Assembly: GCA_044432745.1 (NCBI GenBank)
Contig: JAWXUH010000002.1
Coordinates: forward strand, 139,241-203,240
Reading direction: 5' to 3'
Source of the DNA: CAKOSP01 sp044432745
GTDB lineage: Bacteria; Bacillota_I; Bacilli_A; RF39; UBA660
DNA: 64,000 bases
Shown: positions 1 through 9,171 of the stretch, piece by piece
How positions within the stretch are numbered: the stretch's first letter is position 1
Layout of the letters: each line of letters opens with the position of its first letter
Made by a program: the position numbers and the translations under genes
The notes under the pieces: model-generated
The model's input: only the letters and a program-made list of their open reading frames with translations
Database searches by the model: none
Told to the model about the DNA's origin: nothing

Positions 1-1
1 T

Positions 2-1630
2 TTGGTAATAGGAATTTTAAAGCCGTACTATGCAGCAAAACTTGTTGTTTCTATAACTAACTTTAATATAGAAAATATTTGCATGTATTCAATAATAATA
101 TTCGCTTTATTCTTTGTTAATGAAATAATATACACAATAAATATATATTTTGCTACAAAATTTGAAAGTAAAGTAACATATGAATTAAAAAAAGACTATT
201 CAACTACCATATTAGGAATGCAAGCTCAAAGTTTTGATAAAGTAGGAATTGGTTATTTTATGGAAAGAATTGATGAAGATATCGATGAGATGGTTAGCAC
301 TATAACATACGGAATAAAATATTTTATCCCAAATGTCATAACTTCATCTGGAGTCATTATTTTTATCTTTATAATCAACTATAAAATAGGATTGCTATTT
401 ATGTTCTACTCTATTATTAAATATTTATTTCATCACTATGGTTACAAAAAAGTTATAGCGAATGAGAAAAAAGTAAAAATAGTTAATGAATATAACATAA
501 ACACATTCTCTGAAATAATAAGAGCAGTAAGAGATATAAAATTACTTAACTTAGAAAATAAAATGAAAAATAAGGTCACGGATATATTTACTGAATCAAG
601 AGATATAAGATTAAAAAATAGAATTGATATTGGATCACTAGATATTAAACTAAATTTCTTAGAAGGTTTTTTAAAATTATGTGTAAATCTATTTTGTATT
701 CTATTAATATTAAACAACGAACTATCCCCTGAGAATTTTTTAATAATATATCTTTATACTGAAGAAGGAACTTTGTTTGTTAAAAACATCTTAGCTCTCA
801 AAAATGACTATATCAAAATCAAGTTAAATATGAATAGATTAGAAGAAATAAACAATAGAGAAGTATTTATCCCAGAAGCATTTGGTAAGATTGATAAAAA
901 AATAACTGGTAAAATTGAAGTTAAAAACTTATCGTTTTCATACGATAATAAACATAATGTAATCGATAATATAAATTTTGAAATCAAACCTAATGAAAAT
1001 ATTGGTTTTGTAGGAAAAAGTGGACAAGGAAAGACGACTATATTCAACTTATTATCTAAATTATACACATGTGAAAGCGGAAGTATTTATTTTGATGATG
1101 TAGACATAAATGATTTTACAGAAAATTCAATAAGATCTAATATATCTGTAATATCACAAAGTCCATATATTTTTAATACTACGATAAAAGAAAATTTGCT
1201 AATGGTAAAAGAAAATGCGACTTTCGAAGAAATATTAGAAAAGTGTAAATTGGTTTCACTACATGATTTTATTATTTCGTTAGAAGATGGGTACGATACT
1301 AACATTGGAGAAAATGGTATAAAGTTATCTGGTGGACAAAAACAAAGGTTAGCAATAGCAAGAGCATTATTAAAAGACAGCGAAATTATACTTTTAGATG
1401 AAGCTACTAGTGCATTAGATAATGAAACACAAGAATATATATTAAATTCAATAAAAGACATCAGTTCTAGTTATACGATATTAATTATTGCGCATAGACT
1501 ATCAACAATAAAAGATTGTGATAGAATAATAGTAATAGACGAAGGAACAATAAGTGGAATTGGTACACATAAAGAATTAATAAAAAATAACGAAGTATAT
1601 AAAAGGTTATACAAGAAGGAGTTTAAATAA
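2..1630 (+). CDS. ABC exporter, fused membrane and ATPase domains (5' end outside window)
   Basis: The reading frame is open from the window edge, so the start and the first membrane segment are missing. The first half (to about base 800) encodes hydrophobic helices of an exporter membrane domain. The second half is a complete nucleotide-binding domain: Walker A GKSGQGKTT near base 1012, signature LSGGQKQR near 1327, Walker B IILLDEATSALD near 1384 and the H-loop AHRLST near 1489. Half-transporters of this type act as dimers at the membrane and export peptides, lipids or drugs. The substrate cannot be told. The ATPase part closely resembles that of the exporter at 13793-15571, so the two are probably paralogues. 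Its stop codon abuts the next gene, implying co-transcription. Confidence 0.9.
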   Translation: MVIGILKPYYAAKLVVSITNFNIENICMYSIIIFALFFVNEIIYTINIYFATKFESKVTYELKKDYSTTILGMQAQSFDKVGIGYFMERIDEDIDEMVSTITYGIKYFIPNVITSSGVIIFIFIINYKIGLLFMFYSIIKYLFHHYGYKKVIANEKKVKIVNEYNINTFSEIIRAVRDIKLLNLENKMKNKVTDIFTESRDIRLKNRIDIGSLDIKLNFLEGFLKLCVNLFCILLILNNELSPENFLIIYLYTEEGTLFVKNILALKNDYIKIKLNMNRLEEINNREVFIPEAFGKIDKKITGKIEVKNLSFSYDNKHNVIDNINFEIKPNENIGFVGKSGQGKTTIFNLLSKLYTCESGSIYFDDVDINDFTENSIRSNISVISQSPYIFNTTIKENLLMVKENATFEEILEKCKLVSLHDFIISLEDGYDTNIGENGIKLSGGQKQRLAIARALLKDSEIILLDEATSALDNETQEYILNSIKDISSSYTILIIAHRLSTIKDCDRIIVIDEGTISGIGTHKELIKNNEVYKRLYKKEFK

Positions 1631-1969
1631 ATGAAAGAGCAAAATAAAATAACTATTGATCAAGAAGAATTTGATAAATTAATATGTGAAGCAAAAAACA
1701 AAGAAAATACAAGTGAAATTATGTTTAATTTAGCCTTGGAATATTCAAATACTGAAATAAATTTCAGATTAATAGAAGATTTCTTTATAGACAAAAAAGA
1801 TATTGATTACTTAATAGAACTTTATAGTTTAGCGAGTGATGATCAACTAGAAGAAGAAAGAACACTACAAAAATTATTAGATACAAATGATGACATGCTA
1901 ATTGAATCATTGACAAAATTAAATTGGTTGTTCACTAATAAATTTATTGAAAAGTTGTTAAATAAATAA
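1631..1969 (+). CDS. Small acidic protein of unknown function
   Basis: The 112-aa product is rich in Glu, Asp, Lys and Leu, looks wholly helical, and has no signal or membrane segment. Its ATG directly follows the exporter's stop codon, and the end of the exporter gene (AAGGAG about 10 bases upstream) supplies the ribosome binding site. The two genes are therefore almost certainly translated together. I do not recognise a family. The context suggests an accessory or regulatory role for the exporter, which is inference only. Confidence 0.65.
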   Translation: MKEQNKITIDQEEFDKLICEAKNKENTSEIMFNLALEYSNTEINFRLIEDFFIDKKDIDYLIELYSLASDDQLEEERTLQKLLDTNDDMLIESLTKLNWLFTNKFIEKLLNK

Positions 1970-2614
1970 CTAATATTCAAACCAATCAGGAACTTCTTCA
2001 TTCCTGATTTTTTTAATATTTGAATATAATGATTCTTTTAAATACACATAGTTATTTGATATTGTTTTATTTTTAACTTGATTTATAAAGTAACTAGTTA
2101 ATATTGCTAGTTCTCTATGTGTACAATAAATTGACAATTCAAAATATAGTTCTTCATATCTATATAAATCTAATTCCGTTTCCTCAATATAAGTTGCTTC
2201 TATTAATTTTTTTACATTGATGTTTAGTTTATCTAATTTATCTTTGTTATTAGTACTTTCTTTATTAGTTATTTGTTGTAGGTCTTTATCGGTATGCACT
2301 TCATCCGTATGCCCATTATGGTTATATGGATATTCATAAATATTATAATCATAATAAAATGTACCATTTTCTCTTTGTCTTTTTGTTCTTTCTATATAAT
2401 GATTTTCTTCTAGTTCTTTGATAACTGATCTAATAGCTTTAATTTGTTCTTTACTAACTGCCACTAATCCATTAATTGAATAATCCCAATCGTCTGGTAA
2501 GCTTAACATATAAGATAACATTCCTTTAGCTTTATATGATAAATTTTTATCTCGTAAATGATGATTACTCATCACTGTATAATTCTTATTTTTTACAACT
2601 CTAAATACTGACAT
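1970..2614 (-). CDS. HTH-domain protein of phage/conjugative-element type
   Basis: The 214-aa product has an N-terminal winged-helix region (about residues 1-95) with the pattern YKAKGMLSYMLSLPDDWDYSI followed by SVIKELEENHYIERTK. This is typical of the replication/regulatory HTH proteins found at the start of integrative elements and prophages (DnaD/RepA_N-like, often with a DUF6017-type tail). The middle is a low-complexity Asn/Lys linker and the end a short helical domain. AAAGGA lies upstream of the ATG. It converges on the preceding operon with no gap and is probably left from, or part of, a mobile element. No integrase or relaxase lies beside it. Confidence 0.7.
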   Translation of the reverse strand: MSVFRVVKNKNYTVMSNHHLRDKNLSYKAKGMLSYMLSLPDDWDYSINGLVAVSKEQIKAIRSVIKELEENHYIERTKRQRENGTFYYDYNIYEYPYNHNGHTDEVHTDKDLQQITNKESTNNKDKLDKLNINVKKLIEATYIEETELDLYRYEELYFELSIYCTHRELAILTSYFINQVKNKTISNNYVYLKESLYSNIKKIRNEEVPDWFEY

Positions 2615-2630
2615 TTTTAAGTGTTTCCTT

Positions 2631-2652
2631 TCCCTTAAAAATCCCTTAAAAA
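2631..2652. repeat. Two tandem 11-bp direct repeats
   Basis: TCCCTTAAAAA occurs twice in direct succession just upstream of the HTH protein start. The position suits an operator or replication iterons bound by the HTH protein. Two copies are too few to decide. Confidence 0.5.
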
Positions 2653-2780
2653 ATTAAAAATTATTGAATTTTGCCAGTATTCATCAGTAACAAGCAGTAT
2701 CTAAAGTACTGAAACTATTGGCTTTAGAGATATATCAAAACATAAGTGTTTCTCCTGTCTTCTCGACCATTAAGTAATTT

Positions 2781-2806
2781 AAACCTTATTTTATAAGGTT
2801 TTTTTA
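2781..2806 (+). terminator. Intrinsic terminator
   Basis: AAACCTTA and TAAGGTTT form an 8-bp stem around a short T-rich loop, followed by a T-run. It separates the mobile-like leader from the DUF1003 gene. Confidence 0.7.
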
Positions 2807-2926
2807 ATGCCTATTTATTTGATTTAACTCTTAATAATAATAATTTTTAAATAATATTTTTTCTTTTTTTTCTTATTTACTTTGAATTTTTCATTTTTAT
2901 TGTTATACTGATAAAGGTGATAAGAT

Positions 2927-3481
2927 ATGGAAAATACAAATAATACAAATGATGATACAAAAGATAATAATAGTGCAGTGTATGAAGCAACTAAAAAGGA
3001 GATAGCTAAAATACTTATTAATAAGAATATTAACTCTTTATCTCAAGATGAATTAATAGACATGCTTTTAGATGAAAGTGTTGCAGTAGATGTTGATAAA
3101 GAGTGTGATGCTAATCGTAGTTTTGCAGAGGAACTTGCAGACAAAGCAACGTCTTATATAGGTAGCTGGAGTTTTATATTAACTTTTGCATGTTTCTTAG
3201 TATTCTGGATTTTACTTAATATTTTTGTTATATCAAGTGATCCTTATCCATTTATACTTTTAAACTTAATCCTTTCTTGTTTAGCAGCTTTCCAAGCTCC
3301 TATTATTATGATGAGTCAAAATAGGGATAATGCAAGAGAGAGAAAAAGAAATCAAAATGATTATAGAATAGATTTAAAAAGTGAACTTATTTTAGAAGTT
3401 TTATATGATCATATTGAAGAAATTATAGATAATCAAGATAAAATTCTAGAATATATAGAAGAACAAAAAAGACAAAAATAA
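2927..3481 (+). CDS. DUF1003 family membrane protein
   Basis: The 184-aa product has a hydrophilic N-terminus, then two membrane segments (about residues 83-103 and 109-127) in the DUF1003 pattern: ADKATSYIGSWSFILTF, a Trp-rich first helix, then PYPFILLNLILSCLAAFQAPIIMMSQNR. A charged, helical cytoplasmic tail (DLKSELILEVLYDHIEEI) closes the family signature. The biochemical function of this family is not established. AAGGTGAT upstream of the ATG is a ribosome binding site. The HD-domain gene follows 27 bp downstream and may be co-transcribed. Confidence 0.85.
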   Translation: MENTNNTNDDTKDNNSAVYEATKKEIAKILINKNINSLSQDELIDMLLDESVAVDVDKECDANRSFAEELADKATSYIGSWSFILTFACFLVFWILLNIFVISSDPYPFILLNLILSCLAAFQAPIIMMSQNRDNARERKRNQNDYRIDLKSELILEVLYDHIEEIIDNQDKILEYIEEQKRQK

Positions 3482-3508
3482 ATAAAATATGAGTGGTGGT
3501 GTAGTAGT

Positions 3509-3988
3509 GTGAAAAAAGAATTAGAATTTAATGAAATAATATTTGATATTTTAAAAAACGATAAATTTATAAGTTTAAAGTATGAAAAACATCATGGTAT
3601 TTCTAGATTAGAACATTCGCTTAATGTTGCAAAAATGGCTTATTATTTTAGTAAAATAATAGGATTAAAAAAATATAAAGAAATAACAAGAGCAGCACTT
3701 CTTCACGATTTTTATAATGATTCTGAATTAGAAGGAGAAATAAGTTTAATTAATCATCCTAAAGTAGCAGCAGATAATGCAAAAAAAGTATTTAATGTTT
3801 CTTCTTTTGAATACAATATGATTAAATCTCATATGTTTCCTTTAACTTTTTGTTTACCAAACAATTATGGTTCATTAATTCTTACTCTTACCGATAAAAT
3901 AGTAGCTACATATGAAATGCTTATGTACAAACTTCCTTTATATACAGGAACTTACTATTTACTTTTAACTAAAATTTTATTAAAATAA
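3509..3988 (+). CDS. HD-domain phosphohydrolase-like protein
   Basis: The 159-aa product has the metal-binding pattern of HD hydrolases: the HHGISRLEHSLNVA segment (about residues 28-41), then AALLHDFYND (about 64-73, the HD pair). Family members hydrolyse phosphates of nucleotides or second messengers. The protein is short and covers little beyond the HD core, and its substrate is unknown. Translation probably starts at a GTG in a GTG-rich stretch. The tRNA-Arg gene follows directly. Confidence 0.75.
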   Translation: MKKELEFNEIIFDILKNDKFISLKYEKHHGISRLEHSLNVAKMAYYFSKIIGLKKYKEITRAALLHDFYNDSELEGEISLINHPKVAADNAKKVFNVSSFEYNMIKSHMFPLTFCLPNNYGSLILTLTDKIVATYEMLMYKLPLYTGTYYLLLTKILLK

Positions 3989-3995
3989 GTTATGT

Positions 3996-4072
3996 GTCCT
4001 CATAGCTCAGCAGGATAGAGCACAACCCTCCTAAGGTTGGGGTCGGGAGTTCGACTCTCTCTGGGGACGCCA
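3996..4072 (+). tRNA. tRNA-Arg (anticodon CCT)
   Basis: A 77-base cloverleaf. Acceptor strands GTCCTCA and TGGGGAC pair (one T-G). The D arm is GCTC/GAGC, the anticodon stem CAACC/GGTTG has loop CTCCTAA, and the T arm is GGGAG-TTCGACT-CTCTC. CCA is encoded. Anticodon CCT reads AGG. Confidence 0.95.
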
Positions 4073-4084
4073 TTTATATAATAG

Positions 4085-4117
4085 AAAAAAGATCGTTTAA
4101 TACGATCTTTTCTTTTT
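4085..4117. terminator. Bidirectional intrinsic terminator
   Basis: AAAAGATCGT and ACGATCTTTT form a 10-bp stem with A- and T-runs on both sides. It can end both the rightward tRNA transcript and the leftward YjcZ-like gene. Confidence 0.85.
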
Positions 4118-4123
4118 AATTTT

Positions 4124-4315
4124 TTATATTATATTATTGCAAGTATTGCATCCATGGTTCTGGTTTCCACCGAAGTTTAGACCAGCACCAATTATAATAA
4201 CTAGTAGTATAAATAAAACTATCCATATAGCAGCACCACCACCACAACCTTGTGTGCATCCAGCATAAGAATATCCCGATGGTTGGTAGTATCCGTTATT
4301 TCCATAGTAATACAT
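4124..4315 (-). CDS. YjcZ-like small membrane protein
   Basis: The 63-aa product has a Tyr/Gly/Asn-rich N-terminus (MYYYGNNGYYQPSGYSY), a Gly-Gly-Gly turn and then one membrane helix, AIWIVLFILLVIIIGAGL (about residues 29-46). This layout matches YjcZ-type peptides annotated as sporulation proteins in Bacilli. Unusually it has four cysteines, in CTQGC and CNTC, suggesting metal binding or disulphides. A strong AAAGGAGG site precedes the ATG. The assignment rests on composition and layout, not on a catalytic motif. Confidence 0.65.
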   Translation of the reverse strand: MYYYGNNGYYQPSGYSYAGCTQGCGGGAAIWIVLFILLVIIIGAGLNFGGNQNHGCNTCNNII

Positions 4316-4462
4316 ATTTATCCCTCCTTTGTCTTTCTAATATATTTTATGATATATTTATTTTTTTGACATAATTTTTGTATAAATGCATATATTCGTT
4401 ACTATTTCTTTTTAAATTTTCTTTATATTATGTTAAAATAAATTTAGTGTGGGAGTAGATAT

Positions 4463-5623
4463 ATGAAGAACAATTTAAAAAATATGGATAAACCTTTATT
4501 TATATTAGTTACAATTTTATCAATATTTGGTGCTGTTATGATTTATACTGCTTCCAGTGTTTCTACAATATTGCGGTACGATACAGAAACATGGCATTTC
4601 TTTAGTAATCAACTTATATTTATAGCTTTTATGTATTTTATAGCTTTTCCATTAGTACTCAATTATCCAACAAAGAAATACGCTAAATTCCAAGTCTTAA
4701 TTTTGGTTGTATGTGCTTTTTCGTTATTATCGTTATTGCTTTTTGGTGAATCCACCAATTCAGCTGTAAGTTGGTTTAGTATTGCAGATAAATTTAGTAT
4801 TCAACCAAGTGAGTTTGCTAAATCATTTATTATAGTGTTATCTTCGATATACTATAATATGATAAATAAAGGACGGCAAACAGCTACACAGAACTTCTCA
4901 GTATTAGGACTTGGTCTTGGTGCAGCATTCTTAGTATCTGCTCAACCAGATTTAGGTTCAGCAGTAATACTTGCTGGTATAAGTGTAATGATGTTTTTAG
5001 CAACACCATTTGTTTATAAAAATGGTAAAAAATTTGTAATGGCTTTATTTGTACTTGGTATTATGGCAGTAGGAACTTTCTATACATTAAAAGAAAACTT
5101 TCTTACTCCAATGCAGCTTTCAAGATTTGAATTTGCTCAACCTTGTCAAAGGATAAGTGAAGATACAGGTTACCAAGTATGTAATGGTTTTATAGCTATA
5201 AATAATGGTGGTATGTTTGGAGTAGGATTTGGAAATAGTACTCAAAAATATTTATACCTTCCAGAGAGTCATACAGATTTTATTTTTCCAATTATCATAG
5301 AAGAAGTTGGATATATATCTGGTATAATTATTCTAATAATTTATATATTAATTTTAAGTAGATTAATAAAAATAGCAAGAGAAGCACATAATATTCGATG
5401 CAGTATGCTTGCTTATGGTACGTTTTGTTTCATTTCATTACACATTTTTGTCAATTTATATGGTATACTAGCTTTAATGCCGTTAACAGGTGTTCCTTTA
5501 CCATTCTTATCGTATGGTGGTTCTTCAATTGCTAACTGTTTACTGATGGTCTTTATATCACTTAGAGTATCAGTGGAAAATAGAGAAGAAGAAATAAAAA
5601 AGGTTATGTCTAAGTACAAATAA
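4463..5623 (+). CDS. ftsW: FtsW/RodA/SpoVE-family peptidoglycan polymerase
   Basis: The 386-aa polytopic SEDS protein polymerises lipid II together with a class B penicillin-binding protein. The family pattern is clear: a first helix ending MIYTASSVS, FSIQPSEFAK (about residues 112-121), QPDLGSAVI, the loop region GVGFGNSTQKYLYLPESHTDFIF, and a C-terminal GVPLPFLSYGGSS (about 344-356). Length is normal. Paralogues for division (FtsW), elongation (RodA) and spore cortex (SpoVE) cannot be told apart from sequence alone. Division or sporulation is favoured by the N-terminal pattern. gmk follows after 13 bp. Confidence 0.88.
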   Translation: MKNNLKNMDKPLFILVTILSIFGAVMIYTASSVSTILRYDTETWHFFSNQLIFIAFMYFIAFPLVLNYPTKKYAKFQVLILVVCAFSLLSLLLFGESTNSAVSWFSIADKFSIQPSEFAKSFIIVLSSIYYNMINKGRQTATQNFSVLGLGLGAAFLVSAQPDLGSAVILAGISVMMFLATPFVYKNGKKFVMALFVLGIMAVGTFYTLKENFLTPMQLSRFEFAQPCQRISEDTGYQVCNGFIAINNGGMFGVGFGNSTQKYLYLPESHTDFIFPIIIEEVGYISGIIILIIYILILSRLIKIAREAHNIRCSMLAYGTFCFISLHIFVNLYGILALMPLTGVPLPFLSYGGSSIANCLLMVFISLRVSVENREEEIKKVMSKYK

Positions 5624-5636
5624 GGAGATTGATTTT

Positions 5637-6293
5637 ATGATAAAAAACAAAGTTACTGGAGATTTAATTATTTTATCAGGACCTTCTGGTTCTGGAAAAG
5701 ATTCTGTTGTAGGTAAAATACTTAATAAAGATTTAACTCTAGCTGTATCAGCTACAACTCGTTCTAAAAGAGAAGGGGAAGTAGATGGTGTTGATTATTT
5801 CTTTTTAACTAAAGAGGAATTTGAAAGTAAAATAGAAGCAGATGACTTTTTAGAATATGCTATCGTACATAATAAAGATTATTATGGTACACTTAAAAGT
5901 GAAGTTATTAAAAAACTTGAAAAGAAAGAAGATGTTGTTTTAGTAATAGATATTAAAGGTGCACTTTTAATTAAGGAAAAATTTCCTAGTGCTATTTTTA
6001 TATTCTTACTTCCTCCGTCAGTTCAAATTCTTAAAGAAAGATTAATACTTCGTAATACAGAAGATAAAGATTCAATGCTAAGAAGATTTACTTCTTTATA
6101 TAAAGAAATAAACTCTATTAGTAAATACAACTACGTTGTTATAAATGATGATCTAGATGAAGCAGCTTCAAAAATTAAATCAATTTTAGTTTCAGAAAAA
6201 TGCCGTGTAGATAGAATTGATGATTTAGTAATAGATACTAAAGAAGAAGAAATTCATGAAGAAATAATAACTTATTTCGATAAAACTAATTAA
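5637..6293 (+). CDS. gmk: Guanylate kinase
   Basis: This cytosolic enzyme converts GMP (or dGMP) and ATP to GDP and ADP. The P-loop is GPSGSGKDS (residues 15-23). The GMP-binding segment SATTRSKREGEVDGVDYFF follows the family pattern S-x-T-R-x-x-R-x-G-E-x-x-G-x-D-Y, and LRNTEDKD forms part of the lid. At 218 aa it is slightly longer than the usual 200-210 because of an acidic tail. AAGGAGAT lies before the ATG, and the short gap to the FtsW-type gene suggests one operon. Confidence 0.95.
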   Translation: MIKNKVTGDLIILSGPSGSGKDSVVGKILNKDLTLAVSATTRSKREGEVDGVDYFFLTKEEFESKIEADDFLEYAIVHNKDYYGTLKSEVIKKLEKKEDVVLVIDIKGALLIKEKFPSAIFIFLLPPSVQILKERLILRNTEDKDSMLRRFTSLYKEINSISKYNYVVINDDLDEAASKIKSILVSEKCRVDRIDDLVIDTKEEEIHEEIITYFDKTN

Positions 6294-6347
6294 AAAAAAG
6301 GAAATAGACCTTTTCTAACTAATATATTAGTGAGAGGAGGTTTTTTT

Positions 6348-7091
6348 ATGGAAGAAATAAAAGAATTTATTTTTAAAAATAAAATAAGTATTGCAATTAT
6401 TAGTGTATTACTTATTTTACTTATAATAGTTTCTGTTATTTTATTTAATAATTATAATAATTTTTCACAGGATTGTATTTCTTCTGAAATATTAGAACAA
6501 GAATTATCTTTAGTAGAAAACAATTTGCCTATAGAAGATGAAGAAGACTTAACAGAGTATATTTATATAGATGTTAAAGGTTCAATTAAAAATCCAGGAG
6601 TATATGAAATAGAAAAAGGATCAATTGTTAATGACGCTATTACGTTAGCAGGTGGCACTACAAGTGGAGCTATAGTAGATAATATAAATTTAAGTAAACT
6701 GCTTACTAATGAAATGGTTATATATGTATTTAATAAAAGTGAATACACTTCTAACAATACTTGCATTGTAGAATCACTTACTGATTCAGGTGCTTTAAAC
6801 TCTAGTGTTAAAACAGAAGATGTTTATGTTAAAAATGAATTAGTTACAGAAGATTCTAATGATGAAGAAGATAAGACAGAAGAAAAAGAAGACGAAGATA
6901 TAACGGTAAATATAAATACAGCAACTAAGGAACAACTTATGACATTACCTGGAATTGGTGAAACAAAAGCTATATCTATAATTGCTCATAGAGATGAAAA
7001 TGGTGACTTTGACTCAATTGAAGATATTGTTAATGTTAGTGGCATAGGAGATTCTACATTAGATGCGATTAAAGAATTTATTACAATCTAA
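6348..7091 (+). CDS. comEA: ComEA-type DNA-uptake receptor
   Basis: A membrane-anchored double-stranded DNA receptor for natural transformation, about 247 aa. I chose the ATG at 6348 because GAGAGGAGG sits just upstream; a GTG at 6330 would lie in front of this site. A membrane helix (about residues 12-34) is followed by an SLBB-like domain (YIDVKGSIKNPGVYEIEKG) and an acidic linker. The C-terminus holds paired helix-hairpin-helix motifs, VNINTATKEQLMTLPGIGETKA and VSGIGDSTLDAI, which bind DNA. The overlapping comEC downstream supports the call. Confidence 0.92.
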   Translation: MEEIKEFIFKNKISIAIISVLLILLIIVSVILFNNYNNFSQDCISSEILEQELSLVENNLPIEDEEDLTEYIYIDVKGSIKNPGVYEIEKGSIVNDAITLAGGTTSGAIVDNINLSKLLTNEMVIYVFNKSEYTSNNTCIVESLTDSGALNSSVKTEDVYVKNELVTEDSNDEEDKTEEKEDEDITVNINTATKEQLMTLPGIGETKAISIIAHRDENGDFDSIEDIVNVSGIGDSTLDAIKEFITI

Positions 7092-9069
7092 CATATTTTA
7101 TGTTGTTTTATTTTTTCTAATATTCTTTTATGTTTATTATTTTATAAATTATAAAGAAAATTATTCTTTATATTCAATTGAAGATACTCTTATTTCAGGA
7201 ACTGTAATTGATTATAAAGTAGATAGTTCTAAAGTAACTTTAACTGTTATGGGATTAGAAAAAATTATAGTTAATTATTATTTAAAGCCAGAGGAAATAT
7301 TTGATACTACTAATCTATATGGAGCAAATGTATCTGTAACATGTTCTTTGCGTGAGGCAACTAATAATACAATTCCTAATACATTTAATTATAAGGAATA
7401 TTTATATCAAAATAGTGTTTTTTATTTATGTAGTGCTAGTAATATAGAAATTGATTCTTATAACTTTGATTTAAAAAATGTTTTTGTAAATAGAATATCT
7501 AAACTTGAAACAAGTGACTATGTTATTATGTTTACGTTAGGAAATAAAAGTAATCTATCTAGTGATATATATTCTATTTATCAATCAAATGGTATAGCTC
7601 ATCTTCTTGCTATATCTGGATTACACATAAGTTTATTTATTATGGTTTTAGAAAAAATATTTGCATCGTTTAATAAAAACATTAGATCATGTTTAATTTT
7701 TATATTTTTATTTATATACGCTTTTTTAACTTTGTTTGCCGTATCTGTGTTAAGGTGCATAATATTTGAATTAGTTAAATTTATTACTGCTAAATTTAAT
7801 TTAACTTTGTCTAAGGTTAAAATTTTATTTGTTACAGCATCAATATTACTTTTATATAATCCTTATTATATATTTAACATAGGTTTTCAATATTCTTTTA
7901 TAATTACTTTTTTCTTATTATCTTTAAAATCAAAAGATTTATCAAAATTTAAAAGTGCACTTTTACTTGCAACGTTATCTTTTTTTGCAAGTTTACCTAT
8001 AACTGTTAATATGAATTATGAAATAAATTTATCTTCTATAATGTTTAATTTATTTTTTGTTCCATTTATTTCTATTATTGTATTTCCATTATCGCTTTTA
8101 ACATTTATTTTTTCTTTTTTAGATAAAATATTATTATTCTTTATTTATATAATGGAATATAGTTCAATTTTTTGTAGTAATTATTTAAGTATTATTATAA
8201 ATATTCCTAGAATGAATTATATTGTAATTTTAATTTATTATGCGTTACTATATTTATCTGTAACAAAGTCTTACAAATATTCTATATATTTATTTTGTTG
8301 TATATTTTATTCAAAAGTATTATTTTATTTAGATAATAGTTATTATGTATATTATTTAGATATAGGGCAGGGCGATTCTACATTACTTGTATCTCCGAGG
8401 CAAAAGGAAGTTATTATGATTGATACTGGAGGTAATTATTTTTATAATGTATCTGATCCTGTTATTTTATTTTTAAAAAGCATTGGTATAACTGAAATTG
8501 ATTTACTTATTATCACGCATGGTGATGCAGATCATGGACTTGATACTGAAAATATTTATAATAGTATAAATATAAAAAAAATTATGCTTAATAATAATGC
8601 ATATAATTTTTTAGAATTAGATATTATAAACTTAGGTATTGAGTTAACAGATGAAATATCTTATGAATATTTTAATACATTTAATTTAAATGACATAGGA
8701 TCAATAGATGAGAATAACGCTAGTTTAATATTTTATTTAAAACTTTATAACTATTCATTTTTATTTCCTGGTGATGCAGGAACTGTTATCATAGAATCAA
8801 TACTTGATAGATATGATTTATCTTGTGATTTTTATAAAGTATCGCATCATGGTTCTAAGAATAATACGAGTGAACGTATAATAGAAAGTATTTTACCTAG
8901 TTATGCATTTATATCAGCAGGTAGAAGTAATATTTATAATCATCCCAATCAAGAAGTTTTAGATATTTTATCATCATATAATATAAAAACTTATTTGACA
9001 CCAACTGATGGTACTATTTGTGTTAAAGTTTCTAAAAAAAGTTATAACATTTTTACTTTTCCTGCATAA
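7063..9069 (+). CDS. comEC: ComEC/Rec2 DNA-uptake channel with metallo-hydrolase domain
   Basis: The 668-aa membrane channel carries one DNA strand into the cell during transformation. An N-terminal soluble (OB-like) region is followed by the Competence domain, with NGIAHLLAISGLHISLFIM (about residues 174-192) and many helices. The C-terminal metallo-beta-lactamase-like domain has DIGQGDSTLL, THGDADHG (about residue 486 on) and SHHGSKNNTSE. The start overlaps comEA by 29 bp, as in a coupled operon. No other competence genes are certain in the window, though a pilin-like protein is encoded at 15604-16149. Confidence 0.93.
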   Translation: MRLKNLLQSNIFYVVLFFLIFFYVYYFINYKENYSLYSIEDTLISGTVIDYKVDSSKVTLTVMGLEKIIVNYYLKPEEIFDTTNLYGANVSVTCSLREATNNTIPNTFNYKEYLYQNSVFYLCSASNIEIDSYNFDLKNVFVNRISKLETSDYVIMFTLGNKSNLSSDIYSIYQSNGIAHLLAISGLHISLFIMVLEKIFASFNKNIRSCLIFIFLFIYAFLTLFAVSVLRCIIFELVKFITAKFNLTLSKVKILFVTASILLLYNPYYIFNIGFQYSFIITFFLLSLKSKDLSKFKSALLLATLSFFASLPITVNMNYEINLSSIMFNLFFVPFISIIVFPLSLLTFIFSFLDKILLFFIYIMEYSSIFCSNYLSIIINIPRMNYIVILIYYALLYLSVTKSYKYSIYLFCCIFYSKVLFYLDNSYYVYYLDIGQGDSTLLVSPRQKEVIMIDTGGNYFYNVSDPVILFLKSIGITEIDLLIITHGDADHGLDTENIYNSINIKKIMLNNNAYNFLELDIINLGIELTDEISYEYFNTFNLNDIGSIDENNASLIFYLKLYNYSFLFPGDAGTVIIESILDRYDLSCDFYKVSHHGSKNNTSERIIESILPSYAFISAGRSNIYNHPNQEVLDILSSYNIKTYLTPTDGTICVKVSKKSYNIFTFPA

Positions 9070-9107
9070 TATATAATATCACTTTTATAAGTGTTTATAT
9101 ATATACG

Positions 9108-9144
9108 AAAAGAGCAACTTTAAAATTGCTCTTTTTCTTTTTTT
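9108..9144 (+). terminator. Intrinsic terminator after comEC
   Basis: AAAAGAGCAA and TTGCTCTTTT form a 10-bp stem, followed by a long T-rich run. Confidence 0.88.
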
Positions 9145-9171
9145 GTCTTATAATAATTTTAGAGGTTTATT

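Larger units (their letters stand above)
2615..2926. other. 312-bp intergenic region with direct repeats and a terminator
   Basis: No convincing gene. Next to the HTH gene are two head-to-tail copies of the 11-mer TCCCTTAAAAA (2631-2652). Around 2680-2770 lies richer, structured-looking sequence containing the imperfect inverted repeat CAGTATCTAAAGTACTG. On the minus strand a tiny reading frame (MVEKTGETLMF) reads toward the HTH gene from about 2770. A hairpin with a T-run follows at 2781-2806. This could be the leader, origin or transfer region of a lost mobile element. Confidence 0.4.

Noticed and set aside
1970..2926. Complete integrative element at the left end
   Set aside because: No recombinase, relaxase or repeated junction could be found around the HTH gene; at most it is a remnant.
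3996..4072. tRNA-Arg(CCT) as an integration site
   Set aside because: No second copy of the tRNA 3' end and no integrase gene lie nearby.
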